A DNA stretch of 64,000 nucleotides from Lentinus brumalis (Eukaryota; Basidiomycota; Agaricomycetes; Polyporales; Polyporaceae), in assembly GCA_001792895.1 (NCBI GenBank), contig MARA01000042.1, positions 124,001 through 188,000 of the forward strand, read 5' to 3'. Made by a program: the position numbers and the translations under genes. Below are positions 45,924 through 58,660 of this stretch, one piece after another. Positions within the stretch are counted from its first letter, which is position 1; the number at the start of each line of letters is the position of its first letter. Below the pieces are notes generated by a model. That model was not told the DNA's origin and searched no databases. It was given only the letters and a program-made list of their open reading frames with translations.

Positions 45924-48900
45924 AAACGCAACAAGCCACACGCCACGGGGCTATCATACGACGCGCTTCCCCACGGCGATGTGCGCTGCCCAGGACCACA
46001 TGCATGCTCCGTGTCAGTGACGTCCATCCAACTCAATCACGCACCAGCGTCCAGCGTGCAGCGTCCAGCCCCACGGGTGGTTCTCATTCCCTCGTGCGTC
46101 GGTCGGCTTTCGGCTTTCTGGTTTGTCGCGCGCGGACGACGCAGGGAGCCGCTAGTCGCTAGTCGCTGGCAAGCAGAAGCAAAGGCAGGCCCTTGAGTCT
46201 CGGCGACGTCGGAGACGGACTCCGAACTCGGGGGAGGTTGTGCGGCCCGGGTGCGGGAAGCTCTGCTGGGCCGCTGGAGCCTGGCACTGGGGAGCTCGCT
46301 ATCGGAATCAGACTTGGAATTCAGTACTCGAAATCTACATAGAATCCACGCGTACGAGAGCGAGCCTAACGAGCCTAACGAGCTGATGGTGGCGGCGGCA
46401 GCGGGATCGTAGAAGCAGAAGCAGAAGCACGCCGCCACCGTCGCCTGCGTTGTCGAGATCAGCGTCTGTCTAGATCTGGTTCAGGAGGGGTATGTACGAG
46501 TACGTACAGCGGTGCATAGACTCAACACTGTCACGGGCGACGATCACGACGCACGTCCGAGTCCGCGTTGGCAGGTTTGGCAAGTGCTGGCAGCTGCGGT
46601 CTGGGACTCGTCACTCCGGATAGAGTGGTCGGACACTCGAGTGGGCTGACTGGCGATTCGTCCGATTCGTGGGTGGCAGTGGCGGTGGAGGAAGGTGGAC
46701 GAGGACGAGATGCGCTGGTGTGCACGGTGCAACTGAGGTGAGCGTCGCTATGGGGGGGCTTGGGCTTGGGGTGCCTGAAAATCATCTCATGAGGGAACGC
46801 CGCCGGACGCGCGCATATGTTGTGAGAGAACACGTCACTCCTGACTTGTCGATATGGTGTTCAAGTTTTTTCGACAGCCCGTGGATTATCGACGCAGAGC
46901 GCCAGAAGGGAGAGAAGATCGCAAGTAAGTGCTCGCTTCTTCGGGGAAGGCGCGGGGTGCGTGGACCATTGAGCTTCCCCAGGAGGGATGGTTCCGGGCG
47001 ACAGACAAACTTCTTGGGTACCCCAAGATTGAGTTGCGCGAGCATATGGGGAGGGAAAAGCGCAGCGAGGCTATTTTCTCTAGAGCGGTAGATAGGAATA
47101 ACTTCTCAACTAGCCTCTAGGAGTCCAGGACCAGCCGCTGTCGCCGACCCAAATATGTATCAGTATTCGGCGACAGCGGTCGGCCACGGGAGGAGGTGAG
47201 CCCCGGTCGCATGCAAGTTGCAACCTTGAGTATGAACCACATGTGGTCCGCGTGGTGGACGTTGACTCGTGGTGAATGTTGAAGTTGAGTTTGAACCATC
47301 TCCCTGAGCGTGAGCACGCGTTCGCGGAAATAATTATGACACGTGGGCGTGCGAGCGTGCGTATGTACCTCTCGAATCGAACCTCTCGAGCGCGGATGGT
47401 CGCCAGCGAGAGCGAAGGCCTGAGTAAGTGTCAAATGATTATCTCGACAGGTGGCGGAGAGATGCGTAGTGCATATTAAAAACGCATCTGCGAAGTTCGA
47501 AGCTCAACTTCGAAATTCGAAGGCCGAATCGTTCGTGATCAGACTCAGAGCCTCTGGCACTGGCACAGACTGCGATGGAAGGGCGGTGGCGAACCATTAT
47601 TTGACGGCGAACTGAAAACGAAGTCGAAGGCCATACGCCGCGACATCCTGGGGCCAGGCTGCGCGCGGGTGGCGCGATAAGCTCAGAGGTGGGCTGATGG
47701 ACAGGCTACAGCAGGGGACACCGTGCACGCTGGAAGGTGTATGTTGCCGGATGGGGGAGGGGTTCTGTGCTGGGTCCGTGCTGAGCGGTGCTTAGGCTAT
47801 GCCCGATTCGCGCACGGAGCCCCCGGGGAAACTTGAGCTGAGGGGGCACGCACGACGAGATGGCTCGCCGCATGCCTCGAGGTGGACGACGCCTTGTGGA
47901 CCTTGTGGAGGGTCCGAGTCCGAGTCCGCCCGGGGTCCGAGGAGAGCACGAGAGGTCGGATCGCCCGACGGAGGGGCTGCTGGCGACCGGGCGAGACGCT
48001 AGCGCTGGGTGTTCGACAAGTGCCCGTGCCAGATCTACTTAAAGTCTAGAGAGGGGACCGGGGGTAGACACGCCGGACGCGCAGCTGGGAGAAATCGAAG
48101 ATGTGCGAAGAGTTGGGCTGGATGTGGACGCCGTCGAGGACAAGCACAGCCCGCGGGGACACAGGCAGTACAGTACTGGTTCTCTTGATGATCACACGAA
48201 GCCATGGGGCGGGCGGGTGCTGAGCCTGCAAACTCAGATGGATCATGGAAAAAGAACAGCACGGCTGGCACCAGTTTGCCCTCCACAGCGTCGCCATCCC
48301 GACCGAGCTCCCCGCTGAGAGGTGCAACTCCTCGCGAGAAGGTCGGGCTTCCGGGGCGTTGGAGCGCGTCGGGGAGGCCAGAGATCATGGTTCATACGGC
48401 CACCCAAAGCGCGGCGAAGAGGCAGGCAGGACCGAGAAAGCAGGAAGAAAGATGGATCTGGCAGGAGGAGTGCAGGAAGGCGGATGGCCGAGTGATATAT
48501 GGAGGCACCAGCTGTCAGACATCGAAGACAATATGGCGAAGATAATGAAGCACGATCCGGGCGGCGAAGGAGAAGCAGGTTGGGCGTGCCCTGGGCGGCG
48601 AGGGTCACATTGGCCATCAAGAAGAATTAGTGGTTGGATGGGGGAGCACCGTGGTCGGAAAGGACGTGCCAGCAGAGTCCTCGAAGAGGTGCTTGGGGGC
48701 CTGCACGGGCGGTTGCCCGCGATGCTTGTGCGGACATGAAATCGAGGCTTCAGTTTGACCAAGCAGTCCTTGAGAGCGTGCACGTCAACCTCTGCCCTCA
48801 TGTGTTTGGAAGTCTCGTATGAGTAGGGTCACTCGCAACACCGTCGGGGAGGTGTCTGTGCCCGTCCCCCGGGCACCCCCGGGGAACGGGGGTTGCCGGA

Positions 48901-49336
48901 AGCCTGCCATCTGTGGATGTGCCGCACTCGTCCAAGCGCTTCCGCGGGGTGCGGGCGGCTAGGGGATCGGCAGTTCAGGCTCTTGTGCCGCCTCTGCTCC
49001 TCTCTCTCCTTCCACCTCCATCTCCTCCTCCTCCGCGTCCCTGTCGGTCCGTCTCGTCGCGCCCCCGCTCTGGCTGCAAGCTCTACGCCGCCGCTGCGCA
49101 CAGGCAGCCCCGGCCTATGCAATAAGCTGTTCTTTGCTCGCTGCAGCGGTCTCATCCGACACTGAACTCGAGGCGACTCCGGCGCAAGAAATCTGCGGTA
49201 GCGCCAGATCTCACAGGCTTTCTCGTTCACTGATCCTCGCGTATCTGCATCTCTGCCCGAGGTATATGAATACCGCCCGATCTACCGGTCACAGCTTTAC
49301 GCCTCGCTTCGCGTTTCCCCTTCCCTCGCCCTCGCT
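45924..49336. other. Gene-poor right flank of the tandem element
   Basis: About 3.4 kb without a recognisable gene. Small features are AGAAGC microrepeats near 46410, and an inverted stretch near 47491-47522 where CGAAGTTCGA faces TTCGAAATTCGA. The last part (from about 48960) is pyrimidine-rich and probably includes the promoter and leader of the ankyrin gene. No transposon ends or RNA genes were found. Confidence 0.5.
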
Positions 49337-52300
49337 ATGCCCAGTGTCTCTTCTAGGACTCACCGCGCGGAGGCAAAGTACAACGTCACTCTAGACTGTA
49401 CGCATTTGCCGTTATCTTCGTACGTGTTTTCCATTGAACCTCTTCTTTTCTAGTCCCCAACCTCGGCCTCCACTCCGCTGCTGCGTCCGGTAACCTCGGT
49501 CTCGTCACCTATGCTCTCGATCACGGCCAACCCGTCAACTCTGTGCTCGATGGCGTCCTCCCACTCCACGTCGCCTCATCCGGAGGGAACGACCTCATCG
49601 TACGGTTGTTAATCGAGCGCGGTGCGGATGTTAACGCCCCAAGGTACGTCCCTCCCCGGTACGATGTTGTGCCACTATTTTTACACGTTCGTACCATGTG
49701 CGTTCGCGCAGGCTTCCCCGCAAATACTCGAGCGACCGACACAGAGATACCTCCGCACCCATCGTGGGAAGTTCGGGCGCGACGCCGCTCCACTTCGCTG
49801 CTGCGAACGGGCACGAACACGTCGTCCTCACTCTCCTCCTGCATGGCGCGCATCCGGACCGCGCGGACAAACACAATATCACCCCGCAGATGCTCGCGCG
49901 CCAGAATGGGTGGACGCGGTGCGCCGAGCTGCTCAGCAAGTGGACGCACGAGAAGGACCGGGACCTTCGCGAGCGGGAGACGCTCGCCCCCGAGCTTGAC
50001 GCGGCGTCGCGGAACGAGTGCGATTGCAAGCCGTTCGATAAGAAGCTCAAGGTGAAGCGGTCTATCGACAACGCGCTCAACAAGATTAGGCCCTCGCTTC
50101 CGACTCCCCCATCCTCGGGCCAGATAAATGAAGACGCGTCATATTCTACGTCGTCCCCTCCCATACAGGAGGGATATGCGTCCCTCGAATCCTCACCTGA
50201 CACCACCACCGAGCAAGAGTTTCCGCCCCGCAGACCATCCCTCCCACACATTTTCGATGCCGCGCCTCACGGCCCTACTCACACCCAGAGCGCGTCAACA
50301 CAACAACATCATAGCAAGTCCTCAGGGCGGCCTTCGCTTTCGTCATCGCGCCGGCCCCGTTCCGCGGGTACCGATGCCGATTCCGTCACCGCGTCCACAT
50401 CCTCGACTCCGGGACGAATAAGGGGCAAGATATCCCTCCTGCACATGTTCAAGAAGTCTGCGGGCGATTCCGCTACGTCCTCACCCGGTGCTCCCGCGAC
50501 TCCCGAGAGTTCGGGCTATGCTTCCACCAGCTCCCTGGTGACATCCGCCTCTGCGTCACCCGCCCCTGAACGCGAGAGCGAACGCAGCAGAGGACCATCT
50601 GCCAACTCTCCATTGCGCACCCGGGCCTCGGAGTCTGGATCCCTATCAGCAGCGTCCAGCTCGCAACCTTACACTGCGACGCTGACTACCGTTCCGAGCA
50701 GCCGGAGCAGGCTGGGAGGCGATAGCAAAGGTAGCTCAGAGGCGTCCTTTCCCCCACTAGCAGTCGAGCTGCACCGCAAGCTTTCGATGGAACGTGTGCG
50801 CGACCGGTCCGGTTCTGGATCTAGCACAAACGCTCCCGAGATGCCTGCGAAGGCGCAGTCGCCATCAATGCAGCCCCCGCCTCTGCCTCAGCTGCAGGGG
50901 CACAGGAGCCCACCTGTGCGTCCGGGGATACTTCGTCCCCACGCCCGGTCTGCGTCGTCGGGGCAGCCGCCTTCAGTGCCAGGCGATGGCTCGGCGCGCT
51001 CCCTGCGGTTCGATTCGACCTCTACTGCGGCGTCCGTGTCGACGAAGCGCTCGGGGCTTGGTTTGGATCTGAAGCCGAGCGGGAGTGTGAGCTCTTTGCG
51101 CGGCGAGAATCCTTCGGGTAACGGCAGCCCGCGGTCACTGTGGAGCGTGTCTTCCCAGCAGCGACTCCGTGACCAGGAGAGCGCCGGCCAGGCTGTCGCC
51201 GTAGATGACGACGACGACGAAGGGTATGGGGAGGTCATCTCCCGCGCATCGGCCTGGGGCTGGGCCTCGTCGAAGGGAAGACGCGCCTGCACGAGATCAA
51301 ATCCGAAAGCCATCCGCTGCAGCGCCGACCGTCTACCGGCTCACAGCTCTCGCGCCACTCGTCCACAGGATCGACGCTGCCGTCGCCCACTGCATCGCAC
51401 GAAGAGGCAGGGTTCGACTGCCCGTTCAGCATCAACCGCCCGCCGCTGCAGCCATCCTCGTCCGACGAACCGCCGTCGACGACGACCACGTCGGAGTCGC
51501 AGCGCAGCCTGCTGGGGATACACGGCATCGACAACCGCGGGCGCGGCGATAGCTTCGGGAGCAGCATGAGCGCGAGCACGGACGCGAGCATGCCGCAGAC
51601 GCCCGCGCCGACGCCGGGGCTGGGGCTGCAGATCCGTTCCCCAGACGCGACGTCGCTCGAGCTCCCGCTCGACGACGCTGAGTTGCTGGAGGAGCGCAGC
51701 GAGCGGGGGAAGAGGCACACGCACAGCCGTAGCCGCAGCCGCAGCCGTGCGGACTCGTCTGCGTCTCGGACGGGCTACTTTTCTGAGCTCCGTGGAGGGT
51801 ACCAGACGCGCTCGCGAACGATGTCGCCGGGGCGCATGCGCGCGCCGCCGCTGGACATCGACATCCGCGCGATCTCGTCGCACGCACAGGCCGAGGCGCT
51901 CGTGCAGCGCGCGCAGAAGAGCATCCTGGACCGGGAGGACGTGGACATCGAGCTGCCGGGGCTGGGGCTCGTGAATGGGAGCGCGGGGGCTGCGGGGGTG
52001 CCGGCTGCCGCTGCGCTGGGCGGGGGGCGGACGCCGCTGAGCGCGAAGCTGGCGGCGTATGGGGAGAGTCTGGCGATTGAGCGGCGGTTTAAGGAGAAGG
52101 AGGAGCGGGAGCGGGGGAGTCCCCGGAGAGCTCGAGGAGCATGGATACGCCTGTGGGGAGCCCGAGGACGCCCAGTCAGAGCCAGAGCCAGAGCCAGGTC
52201 CGGGCGAGGAGTCGCGACCAGCTGAGGTCGATGAGGTCTGAGAGCGGGGTGCGGAAGTTCAGCTTGGAGGAGCGGCCGGTGTTGGCGACGCCTGCTCCGA

Positions 52301-53030
52301 GACGGTCGAAGCCGAGGCGGCCTCATACCGCGGATGGTGAGTACACTCTGGTGTGTTGGGGTTGGTGTGTAGGTGCTGACGGAAAAATGAAATACAGGCG
52401 AGACGTCCGACCACACTAGTGGGGGCTTCCTCTCCCGAGCAACAGGCAGCCTGTGTCGCCCGGACACAAGCCAACGTTGTCCGGGAGCGCGATAGGGAGC
52501 TCGCGCCCGTCCCCGGCGAGCAGCGACAACTCGTACATCCGCCTCCCGGCGTCGTCCCGCACGCTCCCCGTGATCTCCTCCCCGCCGCTCGTGGACCTCC
52601 CCCCGCGGATCGTGCGCTCGCGCACGCCCGACCCGGACACGAGCTACTACTACGACGTGCCGAGCCCGGTCTCGCCGTCCGGGGGGACACGTTCGGAGTG
52701 CCGCTGTCGCGCGTGTCGACGGCGCCGCCGCGGCACGCGTCGCCGGACATTGTGACGCAGCGGAGCATCAGCGAGCAGGAGCGGGAGCGGGCGCGGGCGA
52801 ACAAGCTGATGAAGATGGGGCTGCTGGCGCACGACTCGTTTCCGCGCTCGCACTCGCCGTATGGGCATGCGCGGAATGGTGGGGGGAGTGGCGGGAGTGG
52901 GGGGAAGCAGCGGTTTGGGGGATCAGGGGGTTCGTGCAGACGCTTACGGGGAAGACGTGAGCGTTCGTTCTGCCCTGTCCCTTGCTCTGTTGCTCCTCGT
53001 TCCAAGCGTCCACAATATCCGCGAGGCTAA
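49337..53030 (+). CDS. Ankyrin-repeat protein with long low-complexity tail; several apparent frame breaks
   Basis: The ATG at 49337 starts a short exon; introns at 49398-49453 and about 49644-49711 lead into roughly four ankyrin repeats. Recognisable repeat cores are LGLHSAAASGNLGLVTYALD, LPLHVASSGGNDLIVRLLIE and TPLHFAAANGHEHVVLTLLL. The remainder is serine/proline-rich with charged patches and no domain I know. The reading switches phase near 51237, 52113, 52446 and 52683. In every case one extra base (usually in a G or C run) would restore continuity, and the new phase has the same composition (for example RIGLGLGLVEGKTRLHEIKS). I read this as one gene of more than 1,000 residues with sequence errors or recent decay. 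An intron near 52336-52397 is likely. The 3' end is uncertain (52959 or 53030). It is probably a scaffold; partners unknown. Confidence 0.65.
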
Positions 53031-54788
53031 CACTCCTCCTACCACGCAACGACGGCTTTCTATCATCCCATTCCCGTTTCCTCAAGATCCGCCACTCCGC
53101 CCCTCTTCTCATCGCACTTCACGCGCAGATGCGCTCTCGAGCGCCGTGGTCGCTCGCCCACTCGCCCGCACCCTGGCTTGATACCTCGTACGCTGTTATC
53201 TATCTTGTGCGCACTCGTCGCTCGCTCGCTTTCGTCTTCTCCTGTACTTCGTTCGGTTCCTGATTTTCTCATCGTTGTTGCTGGGAGGAGTGGCTGGTGT
53301 TCCAGCCGTGTCTGTACAGTACTTTCCCCATCTCGTCTCGTCTTGTCCACCCATATATGCATCCACACCCACTGTACAAGTGTCAACGGTCCCTGCGTTC
53401 TTGCGTGTACCTGTATCGATCCCACCCCACCTTCCCACTTCGCACTTGACATTTCACTTCGCATCCCTCTCTGCATCGATCTCCATTCCCATTCGCCACG
53501 GTTTCCCTGTCCCTCTGTCCGTTTTTATGACCTATCTGTTTTATGTATTGCGCATCCACCGCCCGTCCTCGTACGTCCTCCGTTGTTTGTATTATCGAGA
53601 TTGACCGCACACCTTCGTTGGTCGTATATCCATACCTACAGAGGCCTGCGGGCACTCATCGCTGTCAAATTATCATTGTATCTTGGATTTGTGCTGTAGC
53701 TGGATCGGTCTTTGTGTGTTATGCGTGCGCCCGCGTACCCTTGGTCCTCTCTCCCTGTGACAAGTATCAAGTTCTCAGCGCGATGCGAAACTGAACATCC
53801 GCGAGCATGGGGCGAAGCTGCTGGTCGTGAGCCGCGCGCGTTAAGGCGAGATCTGACAGGTGCGTGGACTAAGGCTAGGACCTAGGTGGGATGTGCTGAT
53901 GCACGAAGTTACGACTGAGAGAGCCCGGAGGAGGACGTCGAGCTTGTCTCGTGCATACACATTACAAGGTGCGTACATTCTGAACGAAGCGACATGCATT
54001 GCAAGGACGATCGATAGGGCAGTGTGACTCCCAATCTACGTATCACACGAGCAATGAGAAGCGTACAGTGAACCCTCTGCAACCTCCTACATAACGTCGT
54101 AGCCGCGCCTGCCCTGTGACCGTGCTCAGGCTCCCTTAGTTCCTCGTCTATCGTCTTGATCGTCCGTCCACGAGTGAAGCGCTCGTCCGAGTCGTCATGC
54201 CTCCGAAGCCACGAGAACCCTGCCGAGGATTGGCGGACGAACGAAACCAAGGGGGAGTCGGTTCCGACTCATGCATATCTCATGGATTCCGGTCTGGATA
54301 CATGGGTCGAGCGCGCACAGCGCGGAGTCGGGCGATGGAAGCTGGTCATGACCGAAGGGGTCGCGCGCAATGCGGTTGTGCGGGAGTGGTCCGGCTAGGC
54401 GACCGCGGCCTGCAGGCGGGTGTTGCCATAATCGTGACCGGGAGCTGAACGCGGATGAACCGAACTGCACGACATGAATGACTGATTCGCGTTTGACAAG
54501 ACGGTATGGAGGGAGACCGATGCACCAAGGAGTGAGTGCGTGATCGCAGAAGCAGCGGCGGATAGCGGCAGAGGGGTGAGGAGGAAGCATGTGCGTTCTC
54601 AGTATAGTCGTGTCTAGTGGTCCAAGCAAGTCGGCCCCGGGGTGAGCTGGATCGACGACTCGGACAGCAGGCAAGCAGTGTGCCCGGCTCCGGATCCCTT
54701 CCGTATGGAGTCTGGACGGTCGACTGGTAAGATCGTAATGCTCCGCTCGAAAGCGGTTTGTATAAGGTGTGCTCGACGAACCTGCTTA
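53031..54788. other. Intergenic stretch, no supported gene
   Basis: About 1.75 kb with only short unrelated open frames. The first part (53040-53700) is very pyrimidine-rich on the + strand and may include the 3' end of the ankyrin gene. Confidence 0.45.
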
Positions 54789-55872
54789 TTATACACGATG
54801 GTATGAGGCGTCCAAGACGAGCGTCCGCTCAGGATTGAGAGGACAGGGCGTAAAGGATAATGTCACCACCACCGGCAAGCATGCATCACGAACGTGCAGC
54901 TCAAACCTCTTCCGGAGTGCTGGCCATCGTAAGACGTGATCACGTGAACAGTCATGAAGAGGATAGGCTGAGAGCTTGCTGATCTCATTTCCTGACATGG
55001 CAACGCTCTTGTCATCCCCAGCTTTGACTGTCGCCCATAAGGCAGTAGACCGGCGGCGATGCTCCTGGGGTTGGCCTTCCTGCTGACATTGCCCGACGCT
55101 GATGATGGTGAAGAACGGGCGATATCCCCACTTCACGCTCCTCATCGTGAAAACGTACTCGGTGGGCAGATCGGAGTTGGCCGTCCAGGGAGAGTGAAGC
55201 CCGGCACCTCGAGTCTCAAAGTGAGTGAACCCAGAATCGTCAAGGAATTGCTGAATGCGAGCTTCGGGAAAGCGAACAGGGGCATCAAAGGTGAGCTGCA
55301 TTGGGATAGCTGGCGTAAGCCTGGACGTGGCTGAGTGTGCTGGTAGCTGGCCAGGGTCGAGATGCAGCGGAGGGCGATGTCTTATGAGGACTTCCTTCCA
55401 AGACGGGGGTGCATCAGGCGGGCGTACGGTGCGGTATGCCCCACCCAAATATGACCTTGCTAGGCGAGGTCGGCCGACCCGGTATGAGGGGCGGCGAGAT
55501 GAGCTTGCTTGACTGTCGGGGTCGAGTTCAAGACGAAGGAAAACACGGCCGCCTTGGGGGGAAGACCAGTGCAGATCTCCGAATACTTCGCCCCTCCATG
55601 TGAAGATCGGCATGCAGGCACGGATCCCGGTCGGAGAGATGGCGAACGACATATCGTTCATAGCTCCACCGCGAATCTCGGGGGGCGAGAGTGTGACCGG
55701 CGCAATCGCACCGCACACCAGAGCCACAAGGTGACTGCGAGGCAGACAGAAATTCCAACACCCTGCCTGTTCATGCGTCAGCGGCTACGTACAATCAAGC
55801 GATGCTTGTCTACTCACTTCATGGACTGTATCGGCCAGTACTTGTGTTGGTGGCGGAGGCGTGTATACAACC

Positions 55873-55880
55873 TCAATCCC
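55873..55880. repeat. Target site duplication TCAATCCC (left copy)
   Basis: The identical 8-mer occurs directly after the element's other end at 57408-57415. Confidence 0.85.
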
Positions 55881-57407
55881 CACCCCAGGCAGGGGATCAG
55901 ACCCCCTCTCAGGTAGGTTCGTTGTACATGGGAAATCCTCCTGAGAGGACCCCTCCCCGCACGGACTTCCCGCAGCCAAATCCAAATATGGTCTGGGCGC
56001 TATCGCCAATTCTGGGCTGTCCGCTGCCTTCCAGATGGGCGCCATCGTCTCCGCGCCGCTGCCCGCCCTCCACCTCCGCTGCCTCCCTGCCCCGCGCGTT
56101 GTGGTGCCTCGTTGTCATGTATATTAAGCAGACTCTGTAGACCATCAGCAAGCGTTTGAGCAATGCCAGAAGCCGATGTACTTGCCTGATAGCGTGCAAT
56201 CACGGCCACAATCCAGAAGGTTACTTCAAACAACTTCTGCGATCATTGAGTAAGTAACCTGGAAACTCGGACGTCCGTACCGACCGCTGGTCAGACGTCC
56301 GCTAAGGACGTCTGGTCCCATGTCCGCTTGCCTGAACCCGGACTTCACGGCGCTACGTAGGTCTGGGAAGCATCCCCGATTTGGATTTTTGTCGGCGTTC
56401 GAGCCGCCTCGTCCGGGTGCGGGTACCTGCTGTCAGCAGCCAATCAAAGCTCGAATATCAATCCCACTGAATGTTTTAAATTTCTGACATACCCTTCAGA
56501 CCCTCGGAAGCTGTAGCTGTGTGCCCATAAATATTTTGCAGGGCTGTGGAGACCTGTTGTAGCGATACAGGCTGTTTTTGACAGTCTTCTCTAGTGTTTT
56601 TTGACATTGTGTATCTGTTCTGCCAGGAATGCATTAATAGTTCATATAGTGCAGTATACCGAAGTGCATACTCAGTGCATACCTTGAATATGTGCACCTT
56701 CATTATGCTCCTGCAAGTAGGAACCAAGTCAGCATGAGACCTAGACTGCTTGGGACTCCACTGAAGCAACAACAGAGGTCATATCAGTGAAAACAAGGTG
56801 GAAATATGTTTTACCTGTATATTGGAGCGCTTATTCTGAACAGAGGTGGTTCGCATTTCTACTTTCTGGTGTGTAGTACACCACCCTTTGTTGCTGGTAT
56901 GATCCTGGTATTTCTATGAGCTCATGGTCGCAATTATAGGTTGTTCAGGCCAAAATACAGCCCACAGAACATACCAGTGTAAAAGCGAATTTTTAGCGTC
57001 AACCCAAGAGGATCAGGACGGATTTGGATGCCCGATGTCCCTCCGGAGGTCAGGTCTGATGTCCCTACAGTCGTCCGGTGGTATGGTCAGTATGGACGTC
57101 CGTGCAGACATTCCTGCACATGTGCGAGTGTACCCCAAAACATTAAAAGCAAGCTGTAATCGATTGAATGACTGTAAGATGAGCTACAGAGTGTAAAATA
57201 CAAGTGGAGCAAAGGACACAGCTTCAGACGCCCGCGCGGTCGTAGGATGAGTGGTCGAAAAAGGCAAGCCACGAGGCTCCGGCACCCGGAGCCGAACATT
57301 CTATTCTTAGACACAAGCAGACGTCCGCAGAGGAGGGGTCCTCTCAGACCTATTTCCCATGTACAAAGTATCGACCTGAGAGGCCCAGTCCTCCCCTGCC
57401 CTAGGTG
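55881..57407. mobile_element. Non-autonomous DNA transposon, 1,527 bp, 8-bp target duplication
   Basis: It begins CACCCCAGGCAGGGGA and, read inward from the other end, CACCTAGGGCAGGGGA. The imperfect inverted similarity continues through CCTCTCAGG and TGTACATGGGAAAT to TGAGAGGACCCCTCC, about 90 bp in all. It is flanked by TCAATCCC on both sides. The interior is AT-richer than the host, with no transposase frame; a 9-bp stem CAGACGTCC/GGACGTCTG sits at 56292-56314. An 8-bp duplication fits hAT or KDZ-type transposases; which one mobilised it cannot be told from this copy. Confidence 0.82.
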
Positions 57408-57415
57408 TCAATCCC
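57408..57415. repeat. Target site duplication TCAATCCC (right copy)
   Basis: Directly repeats 55873-55880 and lies within the HET coding sequence. Confidence 0.85.
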
Positions 57416-57868
57416 AGCGTCGCGCACGAAGTCTGATGGCGACGCAGCGAAAAGACACCTGGAGTGTCCTGACCATGCGAAGAGCGTTGTGTCTGCTGAC
57501 TGCTTGAGGATCTCCTCCTGTAGTCGTCGGAATGCATTCCTGCCCTCGCCATAAAGTGGTGGCATGTGAATATCGAAAAGTCCAAGGAGGCAGTACGCCT
57601 CATCCTCCGGCCGCGTCGTCTCCCGTAGTCCAAACCAAGACATCCGCTGAGCAATGCTGAACTCCGTAAACCTGACTTGGAACCGGAGCACGGCCGCAGG
57701 GATGTCGCACCACCATTCCATCAACTCTGCCAGGTCCGCTTTGGTTCCTATGACTTTCCAAGATGACGAGAGGAAGACGAAGAAGCGGGGAGCGATGAGC
57801 TCCTGGAGAGTCCACCCCCTCGTGAACCAGATGCTCCGCCCGAAGGACCTGTATCGCGAATGACGATA

Positions 57869-58145
57869 CTGTACCATTTCGAATAGATCGACCAGTCACG
57901 CATAACAGGCCCCCAAATTGGTCGGAATTTGGGCGCCTGTCACGCGTCACCAGGAGGCTGGTCGAAACCACCCATCCGGCGCTAAAAAATGCCGGGGGCG
58001 GCGCGCTGTCGCGCGCCCTAATTGTGGCTAATTTTGGTCGAAAGTTCGCCCAATGTCACGGTCACCGGCCGGTTGGTCGAATATGTTCGACGAAATCGGC
58101 CTGTCACGCGTCACAGGGCTGGTCGATCTATTCGAAATGGTACAG
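57869..58145. mobile_element. MITE, 277 bp, TA target duplication (Tc1/mariner-like)
   Basis: Both ends carry the same 27-bp perfect terminal inverted repeat, starting CTGTACCATTTCGAATAG. The element is bounded by TA at 57867-57868 and 58146-58147. The interior has no coding frame; it contains TGTCACGCGTCAC twice and a GGCGCGC/GCGCGCC hairpin near 57997. TA duplications point to Tc1/mariner/pogo-type transposases acting in trans. It interrupts the HET domain coding sequence. Confidence 0.9.
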
Positions 58146-58660
58146 TAACCCTTGCGCGAGTTGCGGTCCTTCTCGACGCCTTCCAGTGAGAATTCCACAG
58201 AGGAGACATCCGGCAGGTACCCGTAACAGATACGTGCGAGGGCGTAGTAGCGGAACATGGAGTTGATCGCCTCAGAGAGCTCGGCGCTGCTCGTCTTGTC
58301 GATGCAGCAGATGTCGATCCAGACCCACTTGTAACCATGCTTCTCAGCGAGCGCACAGCACCGCCTGATCTTTTCGGACACGAAGTCGCGGGGATTCGTG
58401 CCGTCCTTCGCGCAGTTCTCCTGGATCTTCCGGACATCCTGGAACGACTGCTCTTCCTTGTCCCAGACGTGCGAGAGGGCTGCGTAGCCATCCGAGACGT
58501 TTTCTGGGGAAGGGAAGAAGTGAAGCTCGGCGCGGTCGGCACTGAGGAGCCACATGGGGAGTTCTAGACACAATGGTCACGGAACGATAATCAGAGCGGC
58601 ATACAAGTAAGTTACACACCTTGGAAGAGCTCGAGAGACGATATATCACCCGACGATGGT

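Larger units (their letters stand above)
54789..58555 (-). pseudogene. HET-domain (heterokaryon incompatibility) gene split by two transposon insertions
   Basis: HET proteins act in non-self recognition and trigger cell death when incompatible fungal cells fuse. The start is MWLLSADRAELHFFPSPE at 58555, as usual for agaricomycete HET proteins. The domain follows: YAALSHVWDKEEQSF, KIRRCCALAEKHGYKWVWID, CCIDKTSSAELSEAINSMFRYY and CYGYLPDV, interrupted at 58147, then resuming at 57866 with TRGWTLQELIAP and ending GLFDIHMPPLYGEG. A second interruption lies at 57407-55881. Past it the frame runs on (VVYTPPPPTQVLA), an intron follows, and a long exon ends at 54789. Removing each insert plus one copy of its target duplication leaves the reading frame continuous, which shows the gene was intact before. 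As it stands it cannot make the full protein. Confidence 0.85.

Noticed and set aside
52915..52960. Ubiquitin-like FVQTLTGK string at the end of the ankyrin gene
   Set aside because: It is only eight residues in an uncertain phase next to a stop, and no further ubiquitin pattern follows.
54195..54674. Minus-strand 159-residue open frame
   Set aside because: No recognisable motif, unremarkable codon use, and overlapping frames of similar length on the other strand.
57300..58573. HET locus as two separate genes
   Set aside because: The two halves make one HET domain whose frame becomes continuous once the MITE and one TA are discounted.
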